Shown here one piece after another: positions 25,401-36,885 of a stretch of DNA of 64,000 bases. Source of the stretch: Liolophura sinensis (taxonomy: Eukaryota > Mollusca > Polyplacophora > Chitonida > Chitonidae). The DNA lies in contig NC_088300.1 of the NCBI RefSeq assembly GCF_032854445.1, positions 19,823,608 through 19,887,607 of the forward strand. The letters are read 5' to 3'. How positions within the stretch are numbered: position 1 is the stretch's first letter; each line of letters begins with the position of its first letter. Below the pieces are notes generated by a model that saw nothing but the letters and a program-made list of their open reading frames with translations, was not told the DNA's origin and made no database searches. Made by a program: the position numbers and the translations under genes.

Positions 25401-28400
25401 GGGGGGGAGGAGTGCGAGTGAGTGCTTGGGGTTTAACGTCGTACTCAACAATTTTTCAGTCATATGACGACGAAGGAATCGTTAGGGTGCATGCACGTGT
25501 AATGTGCCTCCTTGTTGCAGGACGGATTTTTATTTAGTGCTGCATCACTGAGAAGCCTTACCGAAGGCAAGTAAGCCGCACCGCCCGAGCCATTATACTG
25601 ATACGGGTCAACCAGTCATGCTGAACGCCAAGCGAGGAAGTTACAACTTCCTCTTTTAAAGTCTTAGGTGTGACTCGACCAAGGATTGATCCTGGATCTA
25701 CCAGTCCCGAAGCGGACGCTCTACCAACTGTGCTATCCAGGCTGGTCGGTTGGGTGGGCGGGGTGGGGGGAGGATATCTTTATTCTTTATCAGTGTAATG
25801 AGTCTTGAGGATTGTCTTCTATATCCTTATATATGGAGTTTAGGATGTAGCCAAACATAAAAATACAAGAAATGGGGTGTAAAAATGGTTTTAACTACAG
25901 TAATGCTGAGGCCTCAGCCGTGGGTCATTCTCCAACTTAAGTAGTCTGCTGTGGTGATGTCAACAGTGATAACTATCAACACAACTTTGTTGGAGGAAGG
26001 TCACGAATTGGGAGTGCTAAGCTCGTCACCGTATTTCGTGTTTCAAGTACCTTAATCAAGGACCTCATTTCTGAATTTTTCCGAGCACTGATGGAAAATA
26101 TGCATAAAATATAAAGGTTGTTAAGAAATATAAAATATGCCTCAAATATAGAAGACAAAAATTATCACTGTTTTGGTATATCATTTTCCTTGAAACCATA
26201 TTCTTTGTTTCATAGTAAATGAACCTTCTCGTGTATGCTTAAAGGCATAAATATTTATTTGACTTATGTGATTGGTGTTTTACGTGGTACTCAAGAATAT
26301 TTCACTTATGCTACAGCAGTAAGAATTACGCTAGGAGGAAACCAGGCACAGCCCAGGGGAAACCCACTAAGATCTGAATGATGCTGGCAGGCCTACCCAC
26401 ATACGGCCAGAGGGGAAGCCAGGACGAGCTGGACTCACTGCGACAGCATTAGTGAGAGGCTCCTGGGTCATTGCGCCGTGATGGCGTGCTAACCACCTTG
26501 GCCATGGAGGCACCTTAAAGATAACAATAAGTGCCTAATTCATATAACTTCATGTGTAGGCCTACAACGTACCTGCACCACTGATGAGCAACTCTCCTCT
26601 CTTAAAACTAGGAATATTAAGTTACTTCCTCTGATCTTTCAGAAACTATTAATTTTAATTAAACTTCAATGTTTAATTTCGTTTTCCCGAGCATCCTCAA
26701 TTGCCTGCTTTCACATGACAGGATCTAAATAGACATCTACATGCATGTTTGATGATGTGTTGACAGATATAAACACTTATTCTGGCCAACAACTACATGT
26801 AGATCCATCACTTCGAAAATAACGCTCCAATTCAGTTTTACAAGTAGCCTCTATCTTGTGTTTAGATTGACTTGATAACCACAGGCCAATGACAGATTAA
26901 CACCCTGTCAACACAGCAGCCACTTTAAAAATAACACAGGTTTTAAACAGCCTGGAGGCATGGCATAGTTATGTGCTAGGCCTGATAAAATCTGTGATGA
27001 ATTTATTATCATCGGGATAGGTTCACACATCACAGCAGATACAAGCCTGTCCCGCTGATATCTACTGGCTGATAGAAATGTTCCACAAAGATGTAAGGTG
27101 ATACTGTTAATTTCTGATCTCTAAATATCTATATACATGTACTTCAATAGACTTCAAACACAGATACATTTATATACCAATACAGCAGGAAGGCAAAGAG
27201 CTTCAAACACACCACTGTAATTAATTAAGTACAATTAATTACCACAAAGGAATTTTAATATGAATACTAATCAAATAAAAAATTAAATTAAATGTAAAGC
27301 TGAAATGATACTGTTGAGTCCAGGTTTTAGACTACAGGTAAGAAGAGATGAAACAGGCTGTAATACAAATGTGTATTCCTACATGATAGCATACACACGT
27401 ACAGATTTCATTTATACAGACAGGTTTGGCATGCTTTCTAGAATTGCCCCATGATTTACCCTAGGTGTTCATATTTTCATCATCAGCCTGGTATTTATAC
27501 ACAGAAAAAACAATGCACAATTGTTTTGCTTAGATGACAAAAATAGCTTTATCCCTGAATATTAAACGACTTCATGTTTTTGTTTTTTAATAAGCTGACC
27601 CACTATTCCAAAATCATTCCTAGTCATCAATATCGACAGATCTGAGTGGACGTGTATTATCAGTTTATAGAAAACTTTATACAATGTATCAGTATTTACA
27701 TCTCTCTATAGAGTACGCTGTGAAGTAGATAGAGATAAGAGATATGGATGGCATCAATATAGATCAGTTTCAAGAAATGTTAATTGGTTTGCAAATATGT
27801 CGAGACGTACAAGAATAGGCCCAGGAATTATAAAGCTTTCAGAGAATCAGCATTATCACTGAGACAGGTTCTGCTCGCAATGTCACAACATTGTCACAAC
27901 AATATACACTTGCTTATTAACACTTGTAGACATGTGGGTTAAGTTTTGCACCTAAACTACAATCATAACATCACAAAATTATCTGTGTACCTCTACCCAT
28001 TCAGCCATTTAGGGCTGATTCTGCGTCTCTTGAATGTGTACAAAGGGCTTGTGGTTTTATTCTGGGAACAAAATGCACAAAGCCACTTTCGATCATTAAA
28101 TGTCAAAAATTTAAAACTTCCATATGTTGCATAAAGTAGTTACATGTATGAAATAAGAAGTCCAATTTGTGACAAACAGAAGCAAAAAGACTGCAGAAAT
28201 ACAGCAGTTCAAATTTTACATTTTGACAAAATTGGCTTTGGGGGAACAGATCCGTAAACCTAAATGCATGTACAAGTATCTATTACCAACAAAGATACAT
28301 CTGCATGTACTGTGCATGTACCCTACAAAAGTATTGGAAAATATAAATGTGATTGTTATTCATCAAGGAAAAAAAAGAAAGAGAACACTAATGTCCTCAT

Positions 28401-30415
28401 CACACTTCATACATGTTCAGTGTATACAGTTATGTTTTAATTAAGAAATAAAACACAGATTGTCTTGCTCAAACCACCAAGATAATGCACAGCAGACATG
28501 AGCTTGAGAACAAGGGGTCGCAGGCCTCTGGTGTTAAAAACACTCTAAACAACTGCTCTCCTCTTTTTGTTAATATGTAACGATTTAAGTTGTTTTGTTA
28601 TGATTTTGGACAAGTCCACGCCTGGACTCATTCCAGTGGCCAGACACGGACATTATCCCCTGTATTCCAACACCAGCGTGGCTCAGAACAGTGGCTGAAG
28701 TGGCGCGGAGACAGTGGTTTGTGTACCGCCAACTGAGTTCTGTACCGACTAAGCACTGCATCATGGGAGATCTCTGCCATCATCGAGCACAAGCTGTTCT
28801 CTCCCATCGCTTGCTTGTAATACCAGCAATCTGCTACTTTTGGAGGGGTTACAAGTAAGAGAACGTTGAAAAAACGCATCAATGTCCATGCTGCGCTTAT
28901 CCAGATACATTACCTAGATGCTTGTTGTCTGATGCCACCTCTTTATATCTCATACATGGGATAAGTGCCTATTGCCCACATGATGTTGGTAACAGTAAAT
29001 AATTCCCCTTTAAATCTAACTGCCTGACCAATTATACGTAAATCCATTTTGCCTTTGTCTTCGGAAAATAATAGCTGTCAAATCTTGAAGAAAACATGCA
29101 TTCTGACAGCACAACCCAGCCGTCCTATTTTATTAGAGAAATGGAACCGTCCCATCTCCCATGACAAGGACGGCAACTGTGTATAGATTGTCAATTTGAG
29201 CACACTTCGCCCACCATTGCTATTAGTGTTAAAGTTTTTGGAGGTATGCTAGAATTCAATATTGCATTCACATCTATAATGATCATAATAAGCATTTTAA
29301 AAGTTCACTATATTATATGTGCTCTGCACAATTTAAATACCATTTGTCTTTTCTCAGATCAAGGTAGCACCATTTAAAAGATGATATCATTCTGCATGCT
29401 AGTTTCATATTATTGTAAATGTATACTTAAAACTCCCGTATAATACTGCTGAATTCCCATGAAACCTGTAACTCTCATATTCCATGTGTCTTTAAAATAT
29501 TTAAACCATATAAATATGTATTGAGTCCCATATGCACATGTTCTGTCTGATGAGGTACATGCCACGCATGGTTTGTGCATTCTCATTAAACATGCTGGAA
29601 CTGCAGCTTGATAATGAATATTCAAGTAGTTTAATACTTCTCAATGTATGGCTAAATATTTACATGAACTGATGTATATGTATACAACGTATGTGCAGTA
29701 AGGGGTTTAGAATAGTGAAAATGAACCCATTCATGAAGTTGGTCTTTAAATTAGGTCATGCACTGACACACATTTTTTTTTGTTACATCAGGTTACAATA
29801 CTAATTAACTAGCACATCCTGCAAGTTAATACATTCAAAGTGCTTTACAGAAGTTAAGTGATTTAGGTTATAATCTTGAACAGGAAGAGACCAGCCATAA
29901 TAAGTTTAGTTCTCTTCCGTTCATGGGACAGTTCATTACAAAATTACCATCTTTATTAAATACCCTAAAAATAAACTGACAAGAAACACTCATACATGTA
30001 CATGTATGCAATCTCATGCATGGATCATATACATAGATTATACAAGCAGAACTCATGTATAAATGTTGTGCAACCTCCATGTACTTGTATGGACTAATGT
30101 ATTCAATTTGATGTGTTCAAAGTAAGGTGTTCCTTGTCCGCATGGGTATAAAAATTCATGTACATGTATCTGTAGGACATGGATTAACTGTTTTACTGTA
30201 AATAGTAAATAATAGCAAGGTTAATAGCTTGACAAACCAAAACTTGGAAGACTTACCACAAGTTCTGAGAATTTGGCATCCAGTTCTCCCTCGTTGGTGG
30301 GCATAGGCAGATCTACGGCCATGGGTTTGAGGGGCATGCCAATATCCACATCGTACGTGATCTCTGGCGGGCGACTGCCCCCGAAACACCAACACAAGCC
30401 TGGCTTACCTGGCAT
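10335..30415 (-). CDS. DAAM: DAAM formin (Dishevelled-associated activator of morphogenesis), complete, 26 coding exons
   Basis: Diaphanous-related formin that nucleates and elongates actin filaments downstream of Dishevelled and Rho in planar cell polarity (family knowledge). Exons in transcript order: 30415-30257, 25101-25012, 24831-24763, 23936-23848, 23577-23442, 23023-22826, 22396-22286, 21924-21821, 21621-21555, 20292-20175, 19894-19759, 19645-19519, 19309-19187, 18314-18071, 17589-17489, 16998-16954, 16718-16461, 15707-15601, 15354-15266, 14701-14487, 14196-14135, 13816-13756, 13247-13116, 12430-12260, 11187-11091, 10495-10335. They sum to 3270 nt, giving 1089 residues plus stop, close to the roughly 1070-1080 of vertebrate DAAMs. 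All phases join. Hallmarks seen: [11 protein letters not shown] near the N terminus, [59 protein letters not shown] and a C-terminal DAD. Whether it is closer to DAAM1 or DAAM2 is not decided; one invertebrate DAAM is expected. Confidence 0.95.
12531..12692 (-). repeat. tRNA-derived SINE, family A, head-truncated
   Basis: It begins with the TTTATTTATTTA tail and continues 'gttggtgttttatgccgtac', the GGGAGGAAACC module and 'aaacccacaaccatcca', matching the full copy at 62853-63096. The tRNA head is missing. Confidence 0.8.
13505..13573 (-). repeat. SINE family A fragment
   Basis: About 70 bp of the 3' module (ACTGGTGTTTTACGACG then CAAGAATATTTCACTTAT) lies in the intron between DAAM exons 22 and 23. 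Confidence 0.7.
15890..16460 (-). repeat. degenerate ~60-bp tandem repeat next to the DAAM exon 17 donor
   Basis: Read on the transcribed strand, the real donor CAG|GTGAGCTGATTA at 16460 is copied exactly 60 bp downstream (GTGAGCTGATTA starting at 16400). Further diverged CAG|GT motifs follow near 16330, 16153, 16052 and 15920, several inside GATCAGGT. The array is old and irregular, so its left limit is approximate. Confidence 0.55.
18071..18314 (-). other. DAAM: DAAM exon 14: FH1 proline-rich region
   Basis: The exon (codons 510-590) ends the coiled coil and then encodes three main polyproline tracts ([25 protein letters not shown]) followed by an APPAPAPPG stretch. FH1 recruits profilin-actin for filament elongation. 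The tract count looks lower than in vertebrate DAAM1, an impression from memory. The plus strand shows an open frame here that is only a shadow of the repeats. Confidence 0.9.
18414..18500. repeat. 29-bp tandem repeat, three copies
   Basis: Unit 'gtaccacccaggaaaatcac' plus nine bases, repeated three times with two or three substitutions, in the intron upstream of the DAAM FH1 exon. Confidence 0.85.
19187..19645 (-). other. DAAM: DAAM exons 12-13: coiled-coil linker
   Basis: Codons about 426-509 are rich in Glu, Lys and Gln with heptad-like leucines (for example [18 protein letters not shown] and [11 protein letters not shown]). They match the coiled coil between the DID and FH1 in DAAM proteins, which aids dimerisation. 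Confidence 0.8.
20415..21548. repeat. 55-bp minisatellite, about 20.6 copies, with higher-order structure
   Basis: The unit begins 'acaatgtctgcattcatgac' and is 55 bp long. Variant markers (gtgcaatg, gtagaatg, gtggagtg, tcgtgac, tactctct, tctcg) occur in the same order twice, so a block of nine units was itself duplicated with one unit gained. The array fills the intron between DAAM exons 9 and 10 and stops 2 bp from the GTAAGT donor of exon 9 (21549-21554). Confidence 0.95.
22201..22226. repeat. poly(A) tract
   Basis: An uninterrupted run of about 20 adenines within a DAAM intron. It lacks a neighbouring retroelement body that I can recognise. Confidence 0.7.
24190..24450 (-). repeat. tRNA-derived SINE, family A, near full length
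   Basis: From left to right it shows the AT-rich tail, the GGTGTTTTATGATGTAC module, GGTGGGAGGAAACC, 'aggagaggaagccagcatga', and a tRNA-like head containing 'gagctcacagcgaccgcatt'. Reading the minus strand gives the tRNA end first. Short frames here are repeat-derived. Confidence 0.85.
25376..25411 (+). repeat. G-run tract with quadruplex potential
   Basis: A run of about 13 G is followed by GGGG, GGG and GGGGGGG separated by 2-5 bases, satisfying the G3+N1-7 pattern on the plus strand. A second G-rich tract, GGTTGGGTGGGCGGGG (from 25748), lies on the other side of the SINE. Confidence 0.75.
25412..25747 (-). repeat. tRNA-derived SINE, family B, full length with TSD
   Basis: The minus strand starts with a tRNA-like head: GCCTGGATAGCACAGTTGG (A box), TCCGCTTCGGGACTGG, then GGATCAATCC (B box). 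It continues through the modules shared with the 1688-1975 copy. GGTTGGGTGGG and GGGGGGAGGA occur on both sides (25393-25411 and 25748-25774), consistent with a target duplication. Confidence 0.85.
26252..26513 (-). repeat. tRNA-derived SINE, family A, near full length, diverged
   Basis: It carries TTTATTTGAC, ATTGGTGTTTTACG, GGAGGAAACCAGGC, 'ggaagccaggacgagctgga' and a tRNA-like head ending 'ggccatggaggcacc'. Several indels separate it from the 62853-63096 copy. Confidence 0.8.
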
Positions 30416-30454
30416 CTTCTCCCACTTAGCTCAGTGACATCTCAGAGGGACAGG
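30416..30454 (-). other. DAAM 5' UTR segment with a five-codon upstream ORF
   Basis: A CTTTCAG acceptor (30455-30461 on this strand) precedes the start codon by 39 nt, so the first coding exon probably begins at 30454 and at least one noncoding exon lies upstream. Within the 39 nt sits ATGTCACTGAGCTAA (30426-30440), ending 10 nt before the DAAM ATG in another frame. Such a short uORF may damp translation. The DAAM ATG itself lies inside ATGCCAG|GTAAGC, a strong-looking cryptic donor. Confidence 0.55.
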
Positions 30455-31380
30455 CTGAAAGTACACAACACACATCATATACACGTATATACAGGATGGC
30501 TTTTTTCTCAAAACTGTAGGCCAACACTTGTACTGAAATGGTAACAGTAATTATATATGCTCATTGAAGCTTTTGTGCTTCATTCAAAAAAACATTCAAC
30601 AACAAACACATGACACAAATTTTAGACAAAGTCAACTATAAACAAAACTGTTCCCCACAAATAAAAGTACTGAATGCTTCGTGTGTAAAGTCTAACATAC
30701 ATGACAACATTGCTAATGAAAAGATGAAAACAAATTTTGACAATGTAACATATGTCTGTACACAGTGTATGAGAAGGTAGCTGAACAGCATGAGGATATG
30801 TGAATATGTAATAAGTACATGGGCGCTGAAAGATTAGCCATGTTAACACATGTAGATACATTTATAGAGCATGATGAATAACATGTACAATAGTGCACGA
30901 GTCTATTACAGATGGACATAGGCATGTGAAAAATGACTCTTACACAGTTTGGGGCTACCCCCAGCATCTGCAATGTATATACATGGGTATGATGGACTTC
31001 CTCATGATTCATTCTCATTACTTAAAATACATCTACATTAAAATCTGTAATAAAAAGGCTACTTAAATATGTGGATGAGTATGTATATGTTTACACACAA
31101 GGGGCTGCTAAGCCTACTGCTACATGTGCTGAATTATATACCAGCAATATATGTGCATGCTTATATTTTATGTATGTTTGGTGATAGGTTGCAATTTGTA
31201 ACACTGGATTGAAACTAAATCTGCAGATCTAGGCATATATATGTATAAATAACAAAAATGTGATGGATTTTAGATTTTAGCTGAAACCAAGGTATCTAAA
31301 CGTTTAGACGATTATTTTAAACCACTAATTGGACAATCATCACATACAGTGTAATCTACACAGGGCTGTGTTAATACATG

Positions 31381-31654
31381 TATGTGCACCATACCCCATA
31401 AATGTAAATGTATGTATACCATACCCCATACATGTACATGTATGTATACCATACCCCATACATGTAAATGTATGTATACCATACCCCATACATGTACATG
31501 TATGTATACCATACCCCATACATGTAAATGTATGTATACCATACCCCATACATGTACATGTATGTATACCATACCCCATACATGTAAATGTATGTATACC
31601 ATACCCCATACATGTAAATGTATGTATACCATACCCCATAAATGTAAATGTATA
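31381..31654. repeat. 30-bp minisatellite, nine copies, 60-bp dimer pattern
   Basis: The unit starts TATGTATACCATACCCCATA and ends in either CATGTAAATG or CATGTACATG. The two endings alternate in the first part of the array, giving a 60-bp higher-order unit. Because 30 is divisible by three, frames stay open on both strands; they are not genes. Confidence 0.95.
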
Positions 31655-34065
31655 TGTTAATCTAACCACACCATACACATGTATGTACAATGTTCTATAT
31701 ACATTCTGTATCATCCAAGAATATCTATGTCCAGGGGATGCTCTAGTTATATCACTAGTTCATAAGCTCATCAAACAGTAGAACTGATGTACAATGTACA
31801 CATACAGTATTGTAGGAATGCCTTATACATGTAACAATGATTTTCCCATGTATTGATATTTGGCACTCAACCAGGATAAATTAACACAATCAGAATCAAA
31901 TGTCAACTGTACAGGTAGCCCAGATTGGATGTGCAGGTCTAGCACAATTAATACCAACTGTGATATAGCCGCCCAATCTTATACTAGGGAGAGAGAAGGG
32001 AGAGGAAATCCATATAATATACAGTGTGGTGTACACACAGAATCAGATCTGGCTGATGAGATAACCAGCCTTCAGAAGTGGCATTCTCGCAGTACCTTGA
32101 GGCATGGAAGCTGTGTGAAGGAATACAACCAAGGGATACGTGTACATGCTGTCACAGTTCCAGAGTCAGCTCTAGCCACACCTGTAAGAGGTTACTATAC
32201 AAGATGTATAAAGTGTGCTTGCTGTATAGAGGTCACTATACAACATGTATAAAGTGTGCTAGCCAGACTTGCAAGTCTCTTGTAAAACACATATGGTCTC
32301 TTTCTAAATCTGATCAACTAAGACCACTTCAAATTTTGTATATGTACCCAATGTCCATTACATGTACCAATCAGGCCTACAAGCTCATACATGTACACAT
32401 GTGAAGACAAAGTTTATGCTGAGGTTTATACATATAAAAATTACAAAATCAAATCCAAATGTAACTACATGTATATTTGCAGGCACAGTATAACAAAATC
32501 CAACAATACCTGTGTTTTCAGTCCACCTCAGTTAATGCATCCACAAGTACAATGTACCAGTCCCTGATGAGAACTCACCTACCTAAGGAAGCTAAAATGT
32601 CCTTATATATTGCTTCATACACCGTAATCAGAGCCTGGCTGACACAGAGACATAGCCATAGGTTCATCCCCTCACACCTGTGTTAGACAGACTGGGCCAT
32701 CAACACACTCGCCTCTCTCTACACCTGTACAATACCTGTCATTCACAGCACACGTGCATTAACTTCCTTCTTTATGATAATATCCAGCCAGTGGTCCCAC
32801 TCGTACATCTTAATCTCCAGTCATTCAGAGCTTTGGTATACCGGTTTTCATGCATGGCTGCCTCCTGGCTCCATTCAGGTCATGGCATTACCACAACAAA
32901 TGAGAGCCACAGGACATCTGTTATGGGACAGTGTTCGTATTACAGAAGAGATTATCACAAAAGCCCCCCAGCATCATGCTCTGCTGGTTACACAACACTG
33001 CTAACATATGAAATGCAAAACCACTTAAGGTTTCCACCAAGCCAACACAGATTAACATCTGAAAGTGTAACAATATTTTTTTGGATGGATATGAGTAATA
33101 TTTTTACAAACAGTTTGTTTGGGAAGCTTATTCATATCAATAATATACATATAATGTAGACTACATAATAAGCATGTGAAAAACAATAGCATGTGCTCGT
33201 GTAAAGGTGAACTTAAAGCTAAAATGATAGGATAAAATGTCACACAATACATTTTTTTTGTTAAGCCGATTGTATGCTAACCACATTTTTTCCTGTCATT
33301 AAACTACATCTGGACAAAAACATGTAAAGTTTCTAAAAAGTCTCTAAAAAGACACTTTCAGACGGACATCAAGACCTTAAAAAGATACCACTGATGTTAT
33401 TTTCTAATACGAAATTAATCAAATTTCACAGTAAACTCTTAATAGATGAATTATGATAATCAAGCAAAATATGTCAAATGAAAAAAAACTCCAGGTGAAA
33501 AGCACTGAGTGAGGAAACCCACAGGTAAGAAAACATAAGGTAAGCAACAGTACAGTTCACATGTATAACAAAGTGAAAATTCTGGTTTCTGTGTGGCTTG
33601 TTATTCAAGATGTAATGTATAATAACATGTATGGGAGATAGAGGTGAGGGAAGAGGTGTAGAACAGACCAAGTACATGTATGTGTACAAAGCCTGCATAT
33701 TTCCACTGACCTTGGCACTCCTCTCACAACTGCTTCTCATCAACAAAACCCTGTCAACATTAATTTGTTAATATTTACAGTTTGCCAACTCAACTAATTC
33801 CTCTAAAAATTCAGATGCCAAAAAGCTTTCAGTATGAAGAGATTACATTCAAATGCCTAAAAAACAATACAGACAGGATATGGCATTCACTGACGTTAAT
33901 ACATTTCAGCTTACTACGGCCTTCTGAAAAGCTGTATGCATTTATATCTATACACTTCATACAATACATGTAATGTACACTTGTGTTTACAGGCATATTA
34001 TATTTGTTAATGTACACATGAATGATGCCCATGTAATCAGCACAAATACACATACACCACACCAT

Positions 34066-34165
34066 ACTACTCTGGACTTGAATTCACAGCAACCGCATTG
34101 GTGAGAGGCTTCTAGGTCATTGCTCTGTGCAGGAGGGTTAATCACTGGCCAGGGAGTCCACCTCC
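34066..34165 (-). repeat. SINE family A, tRNA-head fragment
   Basis: 'cacagcaaccgcattggtga' followed by GAGGCTTCTAGGTCATTGC matches the tRNA-related end of the family A copies; the body is absent. Confidence 0.65.
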
Positions 34166-35285
34166 CACCTCCCCCAACCACTAGCTGGTTGATAGTACAG
34201 CTTTTAACCCAAGCCAACAAACATCGCTCAAAGTTAATGTCACATTTCTCTCAGTTCCAAATACTTTTTTGGCAGCAAGAATTTTGAGTTGAAACACATT
34301 GCCTGACAGCATGTTAATTTATCAGCATTTATCAGGAAAGCTGAAAGGTTGATCATCACTGGTAAGTGTTGATGTTCTACTCTAGACTACACTGCAGTTA
34401 AACTGACTGTCAAATTGAATGATCAGTCTGATAGCTTTGCCCAGATGTCAATTCATGCACTCTAAAAAAAATATACAAACATTTTTCTGCACCTGAATAT
34501 AAATAATTTACTACAGAACTTTCACATGTAGTACATGTAGATGTAAATGCAGTACAGTAAACCTTAACATTATTGCCTGACCAGTGTCTGTTGAGAAGTC
34601 TAGCAGGATTCCAGTTCACCCAGCTGTGGCCCCAAGTCTACAGACTGATCCTCCAGGAGGCCATACTGAGCCCAGTGTAAACTGATGGACAGCTGACAGT
34701 CAGACTGGTCAAGCACAAGGGGATGTAAACCTCCAAAAAATCTCAACATTTCAAATCACTCCACAGTTTTACTTTCCTTGGTGTAAGAAGTCATACAATG
34801 TCATGAAACACTTCTATCAAAAGGGTAAATATCATATACTATTTAAATTTGATACTTTCATGACAAATTAGTGTGAATAGTAAATATGTAACTCCAGATA
34901 AATTAATTGGTTTTCTTGCTTCTTTTTTTTAAAGGCTTTCATGCTTTTAAAGTTCCTGGAGGTGTTTGAACATTTCTGCTGTGAGGAGTTAAGACAAGTT
35001 GATTGACAGGCCTGCTGACCTTACCTGACTGACCCTACTGAGGCACTGTCTCTCCGTACCCCCAAACCCCTACCACTCTTCTCCTAAAAAAAGGCCCTTA
35101 CTAAGGGCCTAACCTTTCACAAACAAGGCAAGTTGGCAAAGGAGTCAGAGTTCAACAATGACTGCCTTTACCTGATCACTACATGTATAATTGCTGATTG
35201 AAACACAGCCTACAAACAAGTACATAATTCATGCCCACACTGTTTTGACACTACACCGAGTTCAATTGGCTTCTACATCAGCATT

Positions 35286-35417
35286 AATTTATTTATTTAT
35301 CTGATTGGTGTTTTACACCATATTCAAGAAATATTTCACATGTATGAAGGCAGCACACATTATGGTGGGATGAAATCGAATCGAGCCCCGGGGAAACACG
35401 ACCATCAGCATGTTGCA
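35286..35417 (-). repeat. SINE family A, head-truncated
   Basis: TTTATTTATTTATCTGATTGG, then TGTTTTACACC, ATTATGGTGGGATGAAA and 'gccccggggaaacacgacca' match the body of family A. A run of about 24 A at 35621-35644 lies downstream. Confidence 0.75.
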
Positions 35418-36038
35418 TCTCAACACTGATAACTGGTACATCGGTACGTCATGTACACATCTTAACAGCCATCCCTGGCCTTACACATATACATGTACCT
35501 GTACAAGCAAAGGTGGGAATCATATACATCACAGGATTTTGGAAAAATTGTGCACACAGAGGAACAATTGTCAGTGTCAATACTTTATGATAATTTCAAC
35601 TTCTGTGATAATTTCTTGACAAAAAAAAAAAAAAAAAAAAAAAAATAATCATAATAAGTCTTCTAACCTATTGCTGCTTCAGTGGGCTTTGACAGGGTGA
35701 TTAGCAGGATGTTTGTTACACATACATCTACAGTGTGTTCTGATCACTGATCCCAACATCACAGCCTTACCTAATGTTAAAACCAGATATCAAACAGTAT
35801 AGCCCTATATTGTTATAACATCAACATGCACATAAAACCGACCTCTCACTCTAACGGTGAACATATCTGGCTGGTGATCTTCCTTATATCAGTGAAGAGG
35901 ATGTCACAATGTAGAAACCCGAGATGAGTAACGCTTTGTTCTAGGTTCTTTATTTCCTGATATATCAAAAGTCACGATGACACGTGTGCTGAAGACAAAT
36001 AGGGAAGTGGTGTGTTTCTCATTACCAAATCAGTCCAC

Positions 36039-36062
36039 ACACACACACACACACACACACAC
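36039..36062. repeat. (CA)n microsatellite
   Basis: About twelve uninterrupted CA dinucleotides. Confidence 0.9.
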
Positions 36063-36609
36063 GCCTGCTGGAATTTCCCACCCACATGACAAGATGAAGT
36101 GGAAACCAGCTTGACACATCGTCCTGAACAAAGATTTCTCATTTTTTCTAAATGACTTTACCATTTTGACGATTTTAATTAGTAGCCTATGCTGGGCTGT
36201 GCTCAGGTTACCAACAACCCTAAAGCTGACAAAGTCCCGTAACTTGTATCAGTACACTATAGTACAGGATAAGTAAAAATGGTCACACTACTACTCAGTT
36301 CACAAACCACACAAAGAACCCCAGCAAAGTCAAACACACCAAGTTTACAAGAAGTTTTGACATATATACTGCAGGGACTCATGGACAAATTAATGGGTTC
36401 CAGATTTGAACTAACGATTATCTTGTAATACGCTAGAGATTAATCCAAACAATAGAAAATAATGGTTATACAGGGCTGTCAAAAGGCTTGATTAACAGAG
36501 ACATACATGTACAGTCGTACCAGTGTATGTAGAGTACCATATATGGAAAATGGACTACAAGTCCTCATGGAGGAAGATATAGCTGAAACAACATGACAGT
36601 AAGTCAGCT

Positions 36610-36885
36610 TCATGCACAGTACGTACATGTGTGTGGCTGTCCTTGACATTAAGTACCATTACACATGTACAAGTGTGTGAGCTATCCTTGACAAATAAAT
36701 ACCATGATACATGTACATATGTGTGGCTGTCCTTGACATATAAGTACGATACATGTACATGTGTGTGAGCTATCCTTGACATATAAGTACCATGTACATG
36801 TGTGAGCTATCCTTGACATGTAAGTACCATGTACATGTGTGTGGCTGTCCTTGACATGTAAGTACCATGATACATGTACATATGC
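36610..36885. repeat. irregular minisatellite
   Basis: Tandem units built around TGTGTG(G/A)(C/G)CT(G/A)TCCTTGACAT, TAAGTACCAT and ATACATGTACAT, about seven copies with lengths varying from roughly 35 to 60 bp. Confidence 0.8.

Larger units (their letters stand above)
19759..30415 (-). other. DAAM: DAAM exons 1-11: GTPase-binding/FH3 (DID) regulatory half
   Basis: Codons 1 to about 425. The armadillo-type DID binds the C-terminal DAD and holds formins closed until a Rho GTPase binds. Signatures include [10 protein letters not shown] in exon 4, [16 protein letters not shown] in exon 5, [19 protein letters not shown] in exon 6, [16 protein letters not shown] in exon 8, and [13 protein letters not shown] in exon 9. 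At the exon 4/5 junction the split codon AG|C gives Ser where vertebrate DAAMs have Arg in PMRFV. Intron 1 (25102-30256) is the longest coding-region intron. Confidence 0.9.

Noticed and set aside
31312-31781. Overlapping open frames up to 150 codons on both strands
   Set aside because: They are produced by a 30-bp tandem repeat whose length is divisible by three; the peptides are pure repeats.
32040-33160. Cluster of 70-160 codon plus-strand frames
   Set aside because: The composition resembles the surrounding noncoding DNA, there is no homology to recognised families, and the frames overlap each other inconsistently.
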